A stretch of 64,000 nucleotides of DNA, from assembly GCF_011045125.1 (NCBI RefSeq), contig NZ_JAAKZF010000012.1:1-64000 (forward strand), given 5' to 3'. The translations under genes were made by a program, and so were the position numbers. The stretch's first letter is position 1. Each line of letters begins with the position of its first letter. Source of the stretch: Allomesorhizobium camelthorni (GTDB taxonomy: Bacteria > Pseudomonadota > Alphaproteobacteria > Rhizobiales > Rhizobiaceae). This document shows, piece after piece, positions 1 to 8,039 of the stretch. The notes below the pieces were generated by a model that was given only the letters and a program-made list of their open reading frames with translations, did not search any database and was not told where the DNA came from.

Positions 1-34
1 AGAGTAGAATTATCAAGCGGTCTCTGAGAGCCCG

Positions 35-499
35 TCACTTCACGATGACAATGCTGGTGTTGCCGGGACCAAAAGTCTGGACGAGCTGGTAGAGGTCCGC
101 GGCATGGTCCGGATGCAACCGGATGCAGCCATGCGAGGCGGGCCGGCCAAGCCGCTTGATGTGCGGCGTGGCGTGAACCGCATAGCCGCCATGGAAGAAG
201 ATCGAGTGCGGCATCGGCGCGTTGTCGTATTTGCGCGAATACCACATCTTGTGCATGCGCGTCGGCTTGAACGAGCCGGTCGGCGTCCTGTAGCCCTTGC
301 CGGCGGTCGAGACCTTCCAGGCGAAGGTCGGGCGGCCGTCGATCAACACATCCATCCTCTGCTCCGAGATCGAGATGCGGGCGACGACCTGGCTGCCGGC
401 GGCATGCGCGCTGCCTGATCCTGCTTCAAGAAAAAGCGCGATGCCGGCAAGCGCGGCAGCGATGACATTGATGAGTTTCGCGGAAAGCGTGGCGTTCAT
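35..499 (-). CDS. Secreted L,D-transpeptidase (YkuD domain)
   Basis: A 154-residue protein with a signal peptide (hydrophobic residues 9-30, likely cleavage after AHA at 31-33) followed by a single YkuD catalytic domain. The family signature is visible: HGG at 103-105 and SHGCIRL at 122-128, with Cys125 as the nucleophile. Enzymes of this family make 3-3 peptidoglycan cross-links or attach proteins to peptidoglycan in the periplasm. The open frame continues far upstream, but the ATG at 499 is chosen because the signal peptide starts there and the upstream part looks non-coding. The domain is short and lacks extra binding modules, which is usual for the many rhizobial paralogues. The 290 bases upstream hold no other gene. 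Confidence 0.9.
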   Translation of the reverse strand: MNATLSAKLINVIAAALAGIALFLEAGSGSAHAAGSQVVARISISEQRMDVLIDGRPTFAWKVSTAGKGYRTPTGSFKPTRMHKMWYSRKYDNAPMPHSIFFHGGYAVHATPHIKRLGRPASHGCIRLHPDHAADLYQLVQTFGPGNTSIVIVK

Positions 500-789
500 G
501 ATGTTTCCCCCAAAAAGTGGCCCTCGGGCCGTGTTCGATGGACGCCTTATCGTTCCCGTGTGTTTCGGTTTGATTTCGCTGATTATACTTTTGGTTTCGT
601 AATTGTTTCCGGTTTTGCCCGATTGTGCCCGCAATAACGCCCGATTTACCGGCCATTCGGTCATAAAATGAGGCAAAGCGGCTTCCGACAACAACAGAAT
701 TGCAACAGAGCCGCGCCCGCGCGGCATCGTCCGGATACATTTCGCGCTTAGTTCACAGCCAAAGCAACGAAACGCGCACGGAACTGAAA

Positions 790-1089
790 ATGATACGGAT
801 CGGAGCAACCTGGCTGGTGCGGGTGGGGATCGCCACGGCGGCGCTCGCCGGCGTCGGCATGATGGCAAATCCCGCCCGCAAAGTGGCCTCGGGAGCGCCT
901 GGCGGCGCAAGCGACGCGACCTTTCTGCACGCATTGGCGCTGTTTGCGATCGTCTGGCTGATCGCCAGCCTCCGCATACGGCGCGAAGCGGGCCGCTGGC
1001 GCCTGGGTTTCGATCCGCTTCCGGTCAGGCGCGCTTCCACCACCCAAACAGCAAATGCAGGCGATTCCCGCCGCGCCGACAGTTTTTAG
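790..1089 (+). CDS. Small hypothetical membrane protein
   Basis: A possible 99-residue protein starting at the ATG at 790. Two hydrophobic segments are visible, around residues 7-24 and 42-59, separated by a Gly/Ala/Ser-rich loop, and the C-terminal third is basic and polar. I do not recognise a family. It reads in the same direction as the small gene at 1113, only 23 bases downstream, so the two may be co-transcribed. Overlapping frames on the other strand show no family resemblance. Existence as a gene is plausible from membrane-like composition and position, but is not proven. Confidence 0.45.
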   Translation: MIRIGATWLVRVGIATAALAGVGMMANPARKVASGAPGGASDATFLHALALFAIVWLIASLRIRREAGRWRLGFDPLPVRRASTTQTANAGDSRRADSF

Positions 1090-1112
1090 CAGGCACTCCG
1101 AAGGACGCCGCC

Positions 1113-1277
1113 ATGAAATCGAAATTCGCCGCAGGCGCGCTCAGCGCGCTGATCTACTTCCAGGGACTGCTCGGCTTTGCCGGCGTCGCGACCGTGCTGC
1201 TCAAGGAGCGCGCGCATGCCGCCGACACCGCCTACCATGACAGCCTGCCTCGGACAGGGACCACCACGGCGCTCTGA
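1113..1277 (+). CDS. Small membrane or secreted peptide (54 aa)
   Basis: A 54-codon frame beginning MKSKFAAG with one hydrophobic segment (residues 7-31), then KERAHAADTAYHD, which resembles a signal peptide ending in AHA-AD. It ends at the TGA at 1275-1277, 20 bases before the convergent regulator gene. A start-proximal GAAGGA at about 1099-1104 is a plausible ribosome binding site. Length and shape are typical of short exported alphaproteobacterial proteins. No function can be assigned. Confidence 0.5.
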   Translation: MKSKFAAGALSALIYFQGLLGFAGVATVLLKERAHAADTAYHDSLPRTGTTTAL

Positions 1278-1297
1278 TCAGCGTGCGTGTGCGCCTG

Positions 1298-1984
1298 TCA
1301 TTCGCGAAAATCCGCCGGAGGGTCGAACCTGTAGCCGGCGCCGCGAATCGTGACGATGCTTTCGGTGTCGAGCTTGCGGCGCAAGCGTACGATCCGCGAG
1401 TCGATGGAACGGTCGAAAGCGTCGGCGCTTTCGGCGGGCGCCGCGGCGATGATGTCGTCGCGCGTCAGCACCTTGCGCGGGCTGGCCAGGAACAGCCGCA
1501 AAAGCCCGATCTGCCCGGGCGAAAGCTGCTCTTCCTCGCCGGACCGGTGCATGACCAGCGCCGCTTTCAGGTCGACGGTCGCATTCTCGAATATTGCAAG
1601 TTCCGGCGCAGCCTTGCCCCGGCGCGCCAGAAGGCCGCCGATGCGGGCAGCAAGCTCCCTCGCATTGACCGGGCTTTCGACGACATCGGCCGCTCCAAGT
1701 TCGAGCGCCAGCACCCGCTCGACCAGGTCGCCGGGGCGGCAGATCACGATGAATGCCGGCCCACCTTCCCCGCCGAACCGCTTCAAGAGGTCGCGCGCGG
1801 CTGCCGCCGGCATGCCCTCGGCAACGACGACGACGTCAAGGCCGGGCGCGGAAATCAGCGACCCGGCAGCCCATTCCTCAGCGGCCTCGCGAACCTCGAA
1901 GCCGCGCCGCTCCAGATGATCTCGAAGTTCACGGCCAGCATTTCGCGGTGCGTAGATAAGCCCGACGACAGGTCTTCTTGCCAT
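1298..1984 (-). CDS. OmpR-type regulator with degenerate (pseudo-)receiver
   Basis: A 228-residue two-domain regulator: receiver-like fold at about 5-120 and winged-helix DNA-binding domain at about 130-225 (ending IRGAGYRFDPPADF, the usual OmpR/PhoB end). The receiver has lost its chemistry. The acidic pocket reads YAP instead of two acids, the phospho-acceptor position in DVVVVAEGMP is Ala55, and the conserved Lys is Ser104 in GAADVVESP. It therefore cannot be phosphorylated in the normal way and probably acts constitutively or through another ligand. The ATG at 1984 is preferred over an upstream GTG at 2002 because GGGA lies 8 bases before it. It is divergent from the intact response regulator at 2033, with a 48-base shared promoter region. 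Confidence 0.85.
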   Translation of the reverse strand: MARRPVVGLIYAPRNAGRELRDHLERRGFEVREAAEEWAAGSLISAPGLDVVVVAEGMPAAAARDLLKRFGGEGGPAFIVICRPGDLVERVLALELGAADVVESPVNARELAARIGGLLARRGKAAPELAIFENATVDLKAALVMHRSGEEEQLSPGQIGLLRLFLASPRKVLTRDDIIAAAPAESADAFDRSIDSRIVRLRRKLDTESIVTIRGAGYRFDPPADFRE

Positions 1985-2032
1985 GCATCTGTCCCACGAC
2001 AATCAAGCAATTTCGGATGATTACTGGACAAC

Positions 2033-2812
2033 ATGTTTATACCCAATCTACTCTCCGCTGATAGCGGGGGCGAGACCACACTGCGCGCGCGGATCGTCAT
2101 TGTTGAGGATGAGCCCGATTTGCGGGATGCCGTCGCCGAATATCTCGGCGCGAACGGCTATGACGTGACCGCAGTCGGCGATGCGCAGGCGATGCGCGAG
2201 TTGTCCGCTACCCAGAGCTTTCATCTGGCCATTCTCGATATCGCCATGCCAGGCGAGGACGGCCTGTCGCTTGGCCGCTGGCTGCGTTCGAAAATGCCGA
2301 TCGGCATCATCTACGCCACGGCAGCCGGCGCCTCGATCGACCGCATCGTCGGCCTGGAGCTCGGCGCCGACGACTATATGGTCAAGCCCTATGAGTTGCG
2401 CGAATTGCTGGCGCGCGTCCGCAGCGTGCTTCGGCGCGTGCCGCCGCCAGACGAGATCCAGCCGGCGAAAGCCGCCGTCGAAGCGCCGGCCCGGCGCATC
2501 GTTTCCTTCGGCGGTTTCAGCGCCGATCTCGACGGCCGCATGATCACCGGCCCTGACGGCGTGCTCGTCGATATGGCCAAGAGCGAGTTCGACGTGCTCG
2601 AAGTGTTCCTTACCCGAGCCAACCGGCTGCTCAGCCGCGCTGCTCTGTCCGAGGCCATCGGCTTTGCCGAGGAGCCGGAAGTCTCCCGCGCCGTCGATAT
2701 CCGCATCATGCGGCTGCGCAAGAAGATCGAGGACGACCCGGCCAACCCGAAATTCCTGCGCACGGTGCGCGGCGAAGGCTATATATTCACGCTTCCCGAG
2801 GATGGCCATTGA
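2033..2812 (+). CDS. OmpR/PhoB-family response regulator
   Basis: A 259-residue regulator with an N-terminal receiver (about 20-135) and a C-terminal winged helix (about 155-255). The phosphorylation residues are intact: Glu25/Asp26 in IVIVEDEPD, Asp69 in AILDIAMPG and Lys118 in GADDYMVKPY. The winged helix ends in RTVRGEGYIFTLPEDG. It precedes a hybrid histidine kinase on the same strand, separated by 143 bases that hold a repeat element, so the two are the obvious cognate pair. The first 18 residues are not part of the receiver and the start could lie slightly downstream. Confidence 0.9.
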   Translation: MFIPNLLSADSGGETTLRARIVIVEDEPDLRDAVAEYLGANGYDVTAVGDAQAMRELSATQSFHLAILDIAMPGEDGLSLGRWLRSKMPIGIIYATAAGASIDRIVGLELGADDYMVKPYELRELLARVRSVLRRVPPPDEIQPAKAAVEAPARRIVSFGGFSADLDGRMITGPDGVLVDMAKSEFDVLEVFLTRANRLLSRAALSEAIGFAEEPEVSRAVDIRIMRLRKKIEDDPANPKFLRTVRGEGYIFTLPEDGH

Positions 2813-2837
2813 CGATGTCCGCCCTCAGATCGTGGAC

Positions 2838-2943
2838 CTAGAGCATCGTGCCGAAAAGTGGATGCCGGTTTTCGGCAAAAACGATGCGAAAACAAAAAGC
2901 TAGAACGAGATGCCCGATTCCGAAATCGGGCGGCTTGCTCTAG
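2838..2943 (+). repeat. Rhizobial intergenic repeat, copy 1
   Basis: A 106-base element bounded by CTAGAGC (2838-2844) and its complement GCTCTAG (2937-2943). Inside are two further inverted repeats: GCATCGT...ACGATGC around 2843-2887 and CCCGATTCCGAAATCGGG at about 2913-2930. It can fold into a compact double hairpin. A nearly identical copy lies at 7202-7302. It sits between a response regulator and its kinase and could shape mRNA stability or partial termination there. Confidence 0.9.
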
Positions 2944-2955
2944 ACCGGATATCGC

Positions 2956-5043
2956 ATGATCTACACGACGCCCCCCAGCATCGACCCGAAGATCGCCAAT
3001 CCAGGCGTGACGGTGGCGGCCGCGCGCATTGCGCGCAGGCTGCGGCACGCCGATGACTGGCGGCCGGAGATCGGCGATATTCTGGAACTGCTCGGACAGT
3101 CGCTGCAGGTTCACCGCACCATCCTCTTCCGCCTGCGCGAGGATCCCGGCCAGGGCCTCGTCCAGTCGATCTCCGGATACTGGGTCGACGAGACCTTGGA
3201 AGGCATATTGGCGCGGCCCACTATCATTCTGCAGTCGCATATCCATTCCGATCCGCTCCTTAGCCGGCTGGCCGTCGAGGGCCGGCAGGGCAAGATGTTT
3301 TCCGGCCTCACCAGCGAGATCGACGGCTTTCTGCGCAAGGATTTCGAAAGACAGAAGATCAAGACCTTCCTTTCGGTAACGGTGTTCGCACACGGCCACG
3401 CCTGGGGCACGGTGGCCATCAACGACTGCGTCAGGGAACGCGTCTGGACCGACGAGGAGAAGGCGGCGCTGGAAATCGTGGCGCTGGCCGTGGGCGACGC
3501 CATCGAGCGCTCGCTTTCCGAGCGACATGTCGGCGAGATCATCCACGCGGCCATGCTGCAGGCCTCGCTCGACGCGGTCCTGGTCATCGACGAAACCGGC
3601 AAGATTCTCGAGTTCAACCCGGCCGCCGAAAAGATGTTCGGCTTCGAGCGCGCCCAGATCGTCGGCAAGGACGTCCTCGACACCATCATTCCCGAATTTT
3701 ATCGCGAGGGGCACGTGAACGGCGGCGAGTACATGCAGCGCCGTGGCGCGCCGATGATCGGCCGACGCCTCGAAACCATTTCACAGGACGCCTCCGGGCG
3801 GATCTTCCCGATCGAACTGACCGCGACCGAGGTCAAGGTCGCTGACCGGCGTTTCTTCATCGGCTCGATCCGCGATCTGCGCGAGCGGCGGCAGGCCGAG
3901 GAAGAGATCAACCGCCAGCGGGAAAAACTGCACCAGAACGAAAAAATGGCGGCCATGGGCTCCCTGCTTGCCGGCGTGTCGCACGAACTCAACAATCCGC
4001 TGGCGGTGGTGGTGGCGCAGTCGACGCTGCTGCACGAGTTCGCGCCCGACCCGCAGATCAAGCTGCGCGCCGAAAAGGTTCGCGCCGCCGCCGAGCGCTG
4101 CGGCCGCATTGTAAAAAGCTTCCTCGGCATGGTGCGGTTGCACCCGACAACGCAGACGGAGATGGACCTGAATGCCGTGCTCCGCGCCGCACTTGAGGTA
4201 ACCGCCTATGGCGCGCGAAGCAGCGGCATCGGCATCGACACCGAATTCGCCACGAGCCCGCTCACTGTGCTCGGCGATGCCGACCATCTGACCCAGGTGG
4301 CGGCGAATTTTCTGGTCAACAGCCAGCACGCGCTGGCTTCGTGGAACGGCGAGCGCCGCATCAAATTGTGCAGCTTCCGCACCGAAGACGGGAATTGCGG
4401 CTTTTCGGTCGCAGACACCGGCCCGGGCATACCCGAAACCATCCGCCACCGCATCTTCGAATCCTATTTCACCACCAAGCCGGTCGGCGTCGGCACCGGC
4501 ATCGGCCTGTCCATCTCGAAGTCGATTGTCGAGCGGCACAGTGGCGCGCTGCGCTTTGAGGCGGTGGAGCCTACCGGCGCCCGCTTCGTCGTCGAACTGC
4601 CGGCCGCCGGCGCCGAGATCATGGCCGCGTCGGGCGCGAGCGGCCATTCCGGCGGGCTCCGGCATGCGCTGATCGTCGACGATGAGCCCGATGTCGCCGG
4701 CTCGCTGTCGGATCTCCTGGACCTGATGGGCATCAAATCGCGGATCGTGCCGGCCTGGACCTCGGCGGGCGAAATTTTCGACGGATACGAGGCCGATATC
4801 ATTTTCAGCGACCTGCGCATGCCTGGCTACAGCGGCATCACGGTCTATCGGCAGTTGATGGCTGAGCGGCCGGACCTCGCGCGGCGTTTCGTGCTGGTCA
4901 CCGGCGACATGATCGGCGCAAAGGCCGAGATCGACGCGCTCCCCGCACATCTCAGGCCGCAGATACTGGAAAAGCCGTTCGCCACCCTCGATGTGCGCGG
5001 CGTCCTTGCGGCCATCAACGATCAGGTCGACTTCGCCCGGTAG
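2956..5043 (+). CDS. Hybrid sensor histidine kinase, GAF-PAS-HisKA-HATPase-REC
   Basis: A 695-residue soluble kinase with no membrane segment. Domains in order: GAF-like sensor (about 35-185), PAS (about 198-312), a short coiled linker, HisKA with His343 in GVSHELNNP, HATPase (N box NFLVNSQHAL, G1 DTGPGIP, G2 GTGIGLSIS), and a C-terminal receiver (LIVDDEPD, phospho-Asp in IIFSDLRMPG, Lys in LEKPF). The PAS domain and cytoplasmic location suggest sensing of a redox state or a small cytosolic ligand. The attached receiver could act as phosphate sink or feedback element for the response regulator encoded just upstream. No start codon conflict; the ATG at 2956 directly follows the repeat. Confidence 0.9.
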   Translation: MIYTTPPSIDPKIANPGVTVAAARIARRLRHADDWRPEIGDILELLGQSLQVHRTILFRLREDPGQGLVQSISGYWVDETLEGILARPTIILQSHIHSDPLLSRLAVEGRQGKMFSGLTSEIDGFLRKDFERQKIKTFLSVTVFAHGHAWGTVAINDCVRERVWTDEEKAALEIVALAVGDAIERSLSERHVGEIIHAAMLQASLDAVLVIDETGKILEFNPAAEKMFGFERAQIVGKDVLDTIIPEFYREGHVNGGEYMQRRGAPMIGRRLETISQDASGRIFPIELTATEVKVADRRFFIGSIRDLRERRQAEEEINRQREKLHQNEKMAAMGSLLAGVSHELNNPLAVVVAQSTLLHEFAPDPQIKLRAEKVRAAAERCGRIVKSFLGMVRLHPTTQTEMDLNAVLRAALEVTAYGARSSGIGIDTEFATSPLTVLGDADHLTQVAANFLVNSQHALASWNGERRIKLCSFRTEDGNCGFSVADTGPGIPETIRHRIFESYFTTKPVGVGTGIGLSISKSIVERHSGALRFEAVEPTGARFVVELPAAGAEIMAASGASGHSGGLRHALIVDDEPDVAGSLSDLLDLMGIKSRIVPAWTSAGEIFDGYEADIIFSDLRMPGYSGITVYRQLMAERPDLARRFVLVTGDMIGAKAEIDALPAHLRPQILEKPFATLDVRGVLAAINDQVDFAR

Positions 5044-5055
5044 ATTGCAGGTGAC

Positions 5056-5092
5056 AAAAAAGACCCTTCATCGAGGGGCGTCGATGAAGGGT
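5056..5092 (-). terminator. Rho-independent terminator of the gene at 5127
   Basis: A perfect 12-bp stem (5063-5074 with 5081-5092) and a 6-base loop. Read on the minus strand it is followed by six T residues (5061-5056), so it terminates the leftward gene at 5127. It probably also blocks read-through from the kinase gene on the other side. Confidence 0.9.
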
Positions 5093-5126
5093 TGAATTTA
5101 CGCCGGAGGCTTGGGCCCGACGGCGA

Positions 5127-5537
5127 TCAGAATATGTTCGGCGTATGTGTCAGCGGTTCTGCGCTGGCGACCATGCGCACCTTGCGTGGTTTACCCAGGC
5201 CGGACTCCTTGACGATGACGCCGAGGCAATCGGCGCTTTCCGCACCCCAGGCCTGGCCGCGGCAGGCGCGTTCGATTTGCGACAACGGCAACCTGTAGGT
5301 CTTCGCCGTCGTGGCGGCATCTTCGGTCAGCTTGAGCGGTCCGCCGAACGATGCCCAGGCCGGCCCGGAGGTCGGGATCAGCGCCATCGAAAGAAAGGCG
5401 GTGGCGACGATGACGGAAAACATCACCATCGGATGCTCGCTTGAGCGCTGACGCAGCGCCAGCCGCGGAAAGCGCGCCGGCCGTTCGCGCGGCTGCAATT
5501 GCCGGTCGAACTGTGGAGCGGTTGCGATCATCGACAT
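5127..5537 (-). CDS. Hypothetical protein with one membrane segment
   Basis: A 136-residue protein, start chosen at the ATG at 5537 (GAAGG about 8 bases upstream; the open frame extends further but looks non-coding). Residues 1-35 are basic and Pro/Arg-rich, a hydrophobic segment lies at about 37-60 (MVMFSVIVATAFLSMAL), and the C-terminal half contains a Cys pair (ERACRGQAW and ADCLGVIV) that could form a disulphide outside the cytoplasm. This looks like an inner-membrane anchored or exported protein. I do not recognise a family. It has its own terminator and stands alone between divergent or convergent neighbours. Confidence 0.75.
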   Translation of the reverse strand: MSMIATAPQFDRQLQPRERPARFPRLALRQRSSEHPMVMFSVIVATAFLSMALIPTSGPAWASFGGPLKLTEDAATTAKTYRLPLSQIERACRGQAWGAESADCLGVIVKESGLGKPRKVRMVASAEPLTHTPNIF

Positions 5538-5963
5538 CGGATTGCCTTCGAGTTCCTTCGATTTCTTATATTTACGAAAGGTAAACGCGGATTGTATCTG
5601 ACCGATGTTGCCTCGATCCATTGTGTGTAACAGTCATGAAACAACGAAATCGGGCAATGAGAGGCGGCTAAATCTCTGCGGCCGTTCTGGGCCACCTCCT
5701 ATGTCTTCCGCGTCCCGGCATGGATTCCCGACACTCTCCGCTCGTTCCTCATGGAACGCGAAGAGATCAGCGGCGGAAGGAAAGGAAACTCGCACCCCGG
5801 AACGCCGCCGGTGCCCTCTGGCTAAGACCCGGAAATGCCGTGACTTTCGCGGACCGGCGGAGTTTCGAAAGAGCCCGATTTCACCGCCCAACCTGCCGTA
5901 AATCGACCGCCGTGAAACCACGGGAATTTCGTAACATATTGCAATTCAATGCATATTGTGCTT

Positions 5964-5985
5964 TTATTGAACGCACATTCAATAA
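5964..5985. promoter_or_regulatory. Inverted-repeat operator upstream of Rieske oxygenase
   Basis: TTATTGAA (5964-5971) and TTCAATAA (5978-5985) form a perfect 8-bp inverted repeat with a 6-base spacer, ending 16 bases before the oxygenase start. The core ATTGAACGCACATTCAAT (5966-5983) matches the reverse complement of the site at 18007-18024 at 16 of 18 positions. It resembles sites of BetI-like TetR regulators, and a regulator of that type is encoded at 23037-23711. The rest of the 464-base intergenic stretch 5538-6001 shows nothing else. Confidence 0.75.
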
Positions 5986-6001
5986 CAGATTGAGCACGAA
6001 C

Positions 6002-7201
6002 ATGAATTTGCATCGGCGCGATTTGGCTGTACCGAACAATTGGGACCGCCGCGGTCTGCCGGGCTGGAGCTATCACAACGCAGCCCTTCTCGACCTCGAA
6101 AAGGAGCATCTCTTCCGCAACCACTGGCAGATCGTCGGCCATGTCAGCGACGTGCCGAATGCCGGCGACTACATGACCATGGATGTCGTCGGGGAGCGGG
6201 CGCTGGTGGTGCGTGGCAAGGACGGCGTCGTGCGCGCTTTCCACAATATCTGCCGCCACCGTGGCAGCCGCGTCGTGGCCGAAAACCAGGGCTCCTGCAA
6301 GAACGCATTGGTCTGCCCTTTCCACGGCTGGGTCTATAATCTCGACGGCACGCTGAGGGGCGCGGCGCGCCCGAAAAGCTTTCCCGATCTCGACAAGACG
6401 GAGTTCGGGCTGGTTCTGCTCGACCTCGAAATCTGGATGGGTCTGATCTTCGTGCGCTTCCGTTCGGGGCCGCAGCCCTCGGTCGCCGAGCTTATGCAGC
6501 CGGTCGAGGCCGAGATCGCGCATTACCGGATCGCCGAGATGGTGCAGTCCTTCGGCATCTGGTCGCAGAAAACGCCGGTCAACTGGAAGTCGGTGCGCGA
6601 TGTCGACAATGAGGGCTACCACGTCGCCATGGCGCATCCGGCGTTGCAGGACCTCTACGGCGCGACCTATTTCGACGAGCCCTTCGTCAATGGCCTCTCG
6701 CGTTCCTTCGCCACCTACAACCCGCATGCAGGGCGCACATGGAGCGTGAGGAACTACATCAGGCTCGCGCCCGAGTCGAAACGCCTGCCCGAGCATCTGA
6801 AGAAGGCCTGGATCTATTACGGCATTTTCCCCAACATGGTGATCTCGGTGATGCCGGAATCGGTGCAGTTCTACCAGGAGTTCCCGCTCTCGACCGGCGA
6901 GACGCTGCTGCGCGGCGCGATCTACCGCTACGCCGATGAAAGCCGCGAGCAGGCGGCTGCGCGCTATCTCTCCTTCCGCATCGACCGCGAGACCATGTCC
7001 GAGGACGTGCAGCTTTCGGTCTGGTCGAACGAATCCATGATGTCGGAGGCGTTTTCCGGCTTCTATCTGTCCGATCTCGAATATGGCGTGCGCACGCATC
7101 ACGACCATCTGCGCGCCATGCTGCCGGTGCTGGAGCTTTCCGAAGCGCCGGACGACCGCGAAATGCGGAACGTCAACGAGGCGATGCGGTCGCGGAGTTA
7201 A
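6002..7201 (+). CDS. Rieske non-heme iron oxygenase, alpha subunit
   Basis: A 399-residue oxygenase; the ATG at 6002 starts the conserved N-terminus. The Rieske [2Fe-2S] ligands are Cys84/His86 and Cys105/His108 (CRHRG...CPFHGW). In the catalytic domain the iron site is EGYHVAMAHP with His207 and His212. The acid that normally bridges the two metal centres is Glu204 rather than Asp, as reported for carnitine oxygenase CntA and related quaternary-ammonium oxygenases. A demethylase or C-N cleaving role on such a compound is therefore plausible, but the substrate is inference. No reductase component lies in the window. The operator just upstream links it to the aminotransferase/ABC island at 16.5-26.7 kb. 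The stop codon abuts a repeat element. Confidence 0.88.
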   Translation: MNLHRRDLAVPNNWDRRGLPGWSYHNAALLDLEKEHLFRNHWQIVGHVSDVPNAGDYMTMDVVGERALVVRGKDGVVRAFHNICRHRGSRVVAENQGSCKNALVCPFHGWVYNLDGTLRGAARPKSFPDLDKTEFGLVLLDLEIWMGLIFVRFRSGPQPSVAELMQPVEAEIAHYRIAEMVQSFGIWSQKTPVNWKSVRDVDNEGYHVAMAHPALQDLYGATYFDEPFVNGLSRSFATYNPHAGRTWSVRNYIRLAPESKRLPEHLKKAWIYYGIFPNMVISVMPESVQFYQEFPLSTGETLLRGAIYRYADESREQAAARYLSFRIDRETMSEDVQLSVWSNESMMSEAFSGFYLSDLEYGVRTHHDHLRAMLPVLELSEAPDDREMRNVNEAMRSRS

Positions 7202-7302
7202 AGCATCGTGCCGAAAAGTGGATGCCGGTTTTCGGCAAAAACGATGCGAAAACAAAAGCTAGAGTGAGATGCCCGATTCCGAAATCGGGCGGCTTCCTCT
7301 AG
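7202..7302 (+). repeat. Rhizobial intergenic repeat, copy 2
   Basis: A 101-base copy of the element at 2838-2943, same orientation, differing by a few substitutions and one base in an A tract. It starts immediately at the stop codon of the oxygenase and ends in CTCTAG. The inverted repeats of copy 1 are conserved, so it may serve as a 3' stabilising or terminating structure for the oxygenase mRNA. Confidence 0.88.
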
Positions 7303-7434
7303 CGTGACGCATCCCGCCTCTTGAGGGCATGCGCGCCGGCTTTTTTGCTTTCCTCTGTCCAAATCGGCAGCCTTTGGCGCGTCATTGTGGCGGCGGGGCA
7401 TGGACCCTGCCGCCGATGAGAGAGGAAAACAGCC

Positions 7435-7800
7435 ATGCAATATCTTCTGATGCTCTATGTAAACGAGGCCGGCTGGCCGGAGCTCACCCCGGCCCAGCAG
7501 GAACAGGGCACGGCCGCCTATATGGCTTATACCGAAGCGCTGCGGAAAGCCGGCGCGCTGGTCGGCAGCAGCCGCCTTCGGCCGAGCGCATCGGCCGCTA
7601 CGATCCGCATCGCCGACGGCAAGCCGCAGGTGCTGGACGGCCCCTATGCCGAGTCCAGGGAGCAGATCGGCGGCTACTACCTCATCGAGGCGCCCGACCA
7701 CGATGCCGCCATGGCATGGGCGGCGCGCTGCCCGACGGTAGATCATGGCGTCGTCGAAGTGCGCGAGATCTGGCCGATGAGCGAATACACGCGTCGCTAG
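7435..7800 (+). CDS. YCII/DGPF-domain protein
   Basis: A 121-residue protein beginning MQYLLMLYVNE, with the family-defining motif LDGPYAESREQIGGYYLIEA at about 62-81. These proteins share a ferredoxin-like YciI fold and are repeatedly encoded beside ECF42-type sigma factors; their biochemical role is not settled. The sigma factor at 8023 fits that pairing exactly. A GAGAGGAAA ribosome binding site lies before the ATG. Confidence 0.9.
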   Translation: MQYLLMLYVNEAGWPELTPAQQEQGTAAYMAYTEALRKAGALVGSSRLRPSASAATIRIADGKPQVLDGPYAESREQIGGYYLIEAPDHDAAMAWAARCPTVDHGVVEVREIWPMSEYTRR

Positions 7801-7838
7801 CGACGCCGTTGCGGAGGTGAGGCGGCGCCGGCTCCGAC

Positions 7839-8039
7839 ATGACCATCCTCGGCAGCATCGTCGCGCAACTGGCGCGGCAAGGGCTGATAGACGAATATCA
7901 GTTCGTGCTGAACCCGGTGGCGCTCGGGGCCGGAAGGACATTGTTTGAAGGCTTGGAGGACGAGATCTCGATGAAGCTCGCAATGACGCGGTCCTTCGGC
8001 AACCGAAAGGTCTTTCTGCGCTATGAGTCAGCCGGGTGA
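7839..8039 (+). pseudogene. C-terminal remnant of a RibD-like/dihydrofolate-reductase-fold protein
   Basis: Only about 66 residues remain of a protein normally near 180 residues. The surviving part covers the end of the RibD C-terminal domain: ILGSIVAQLARQGLIDEYQ, LNPVALGAGRTLFEGL and SFGNRKVFLRYE. The usual glycine-rich ILGSGSI stretch is shortened and nothing upstream encodes the nucleotide-binding half. It overlaps the sigma factor start by 17 bases. It might still be translated for coupling, but an enzyme is unlikely. Confidence 0.75.

Noticed and set aside
5720-6001. Upstream extension of the Rieske oxygenase frame
   Set aside because: It would run through the operator and encodes no conserved sequence; the family start fits the ATG at 6002.
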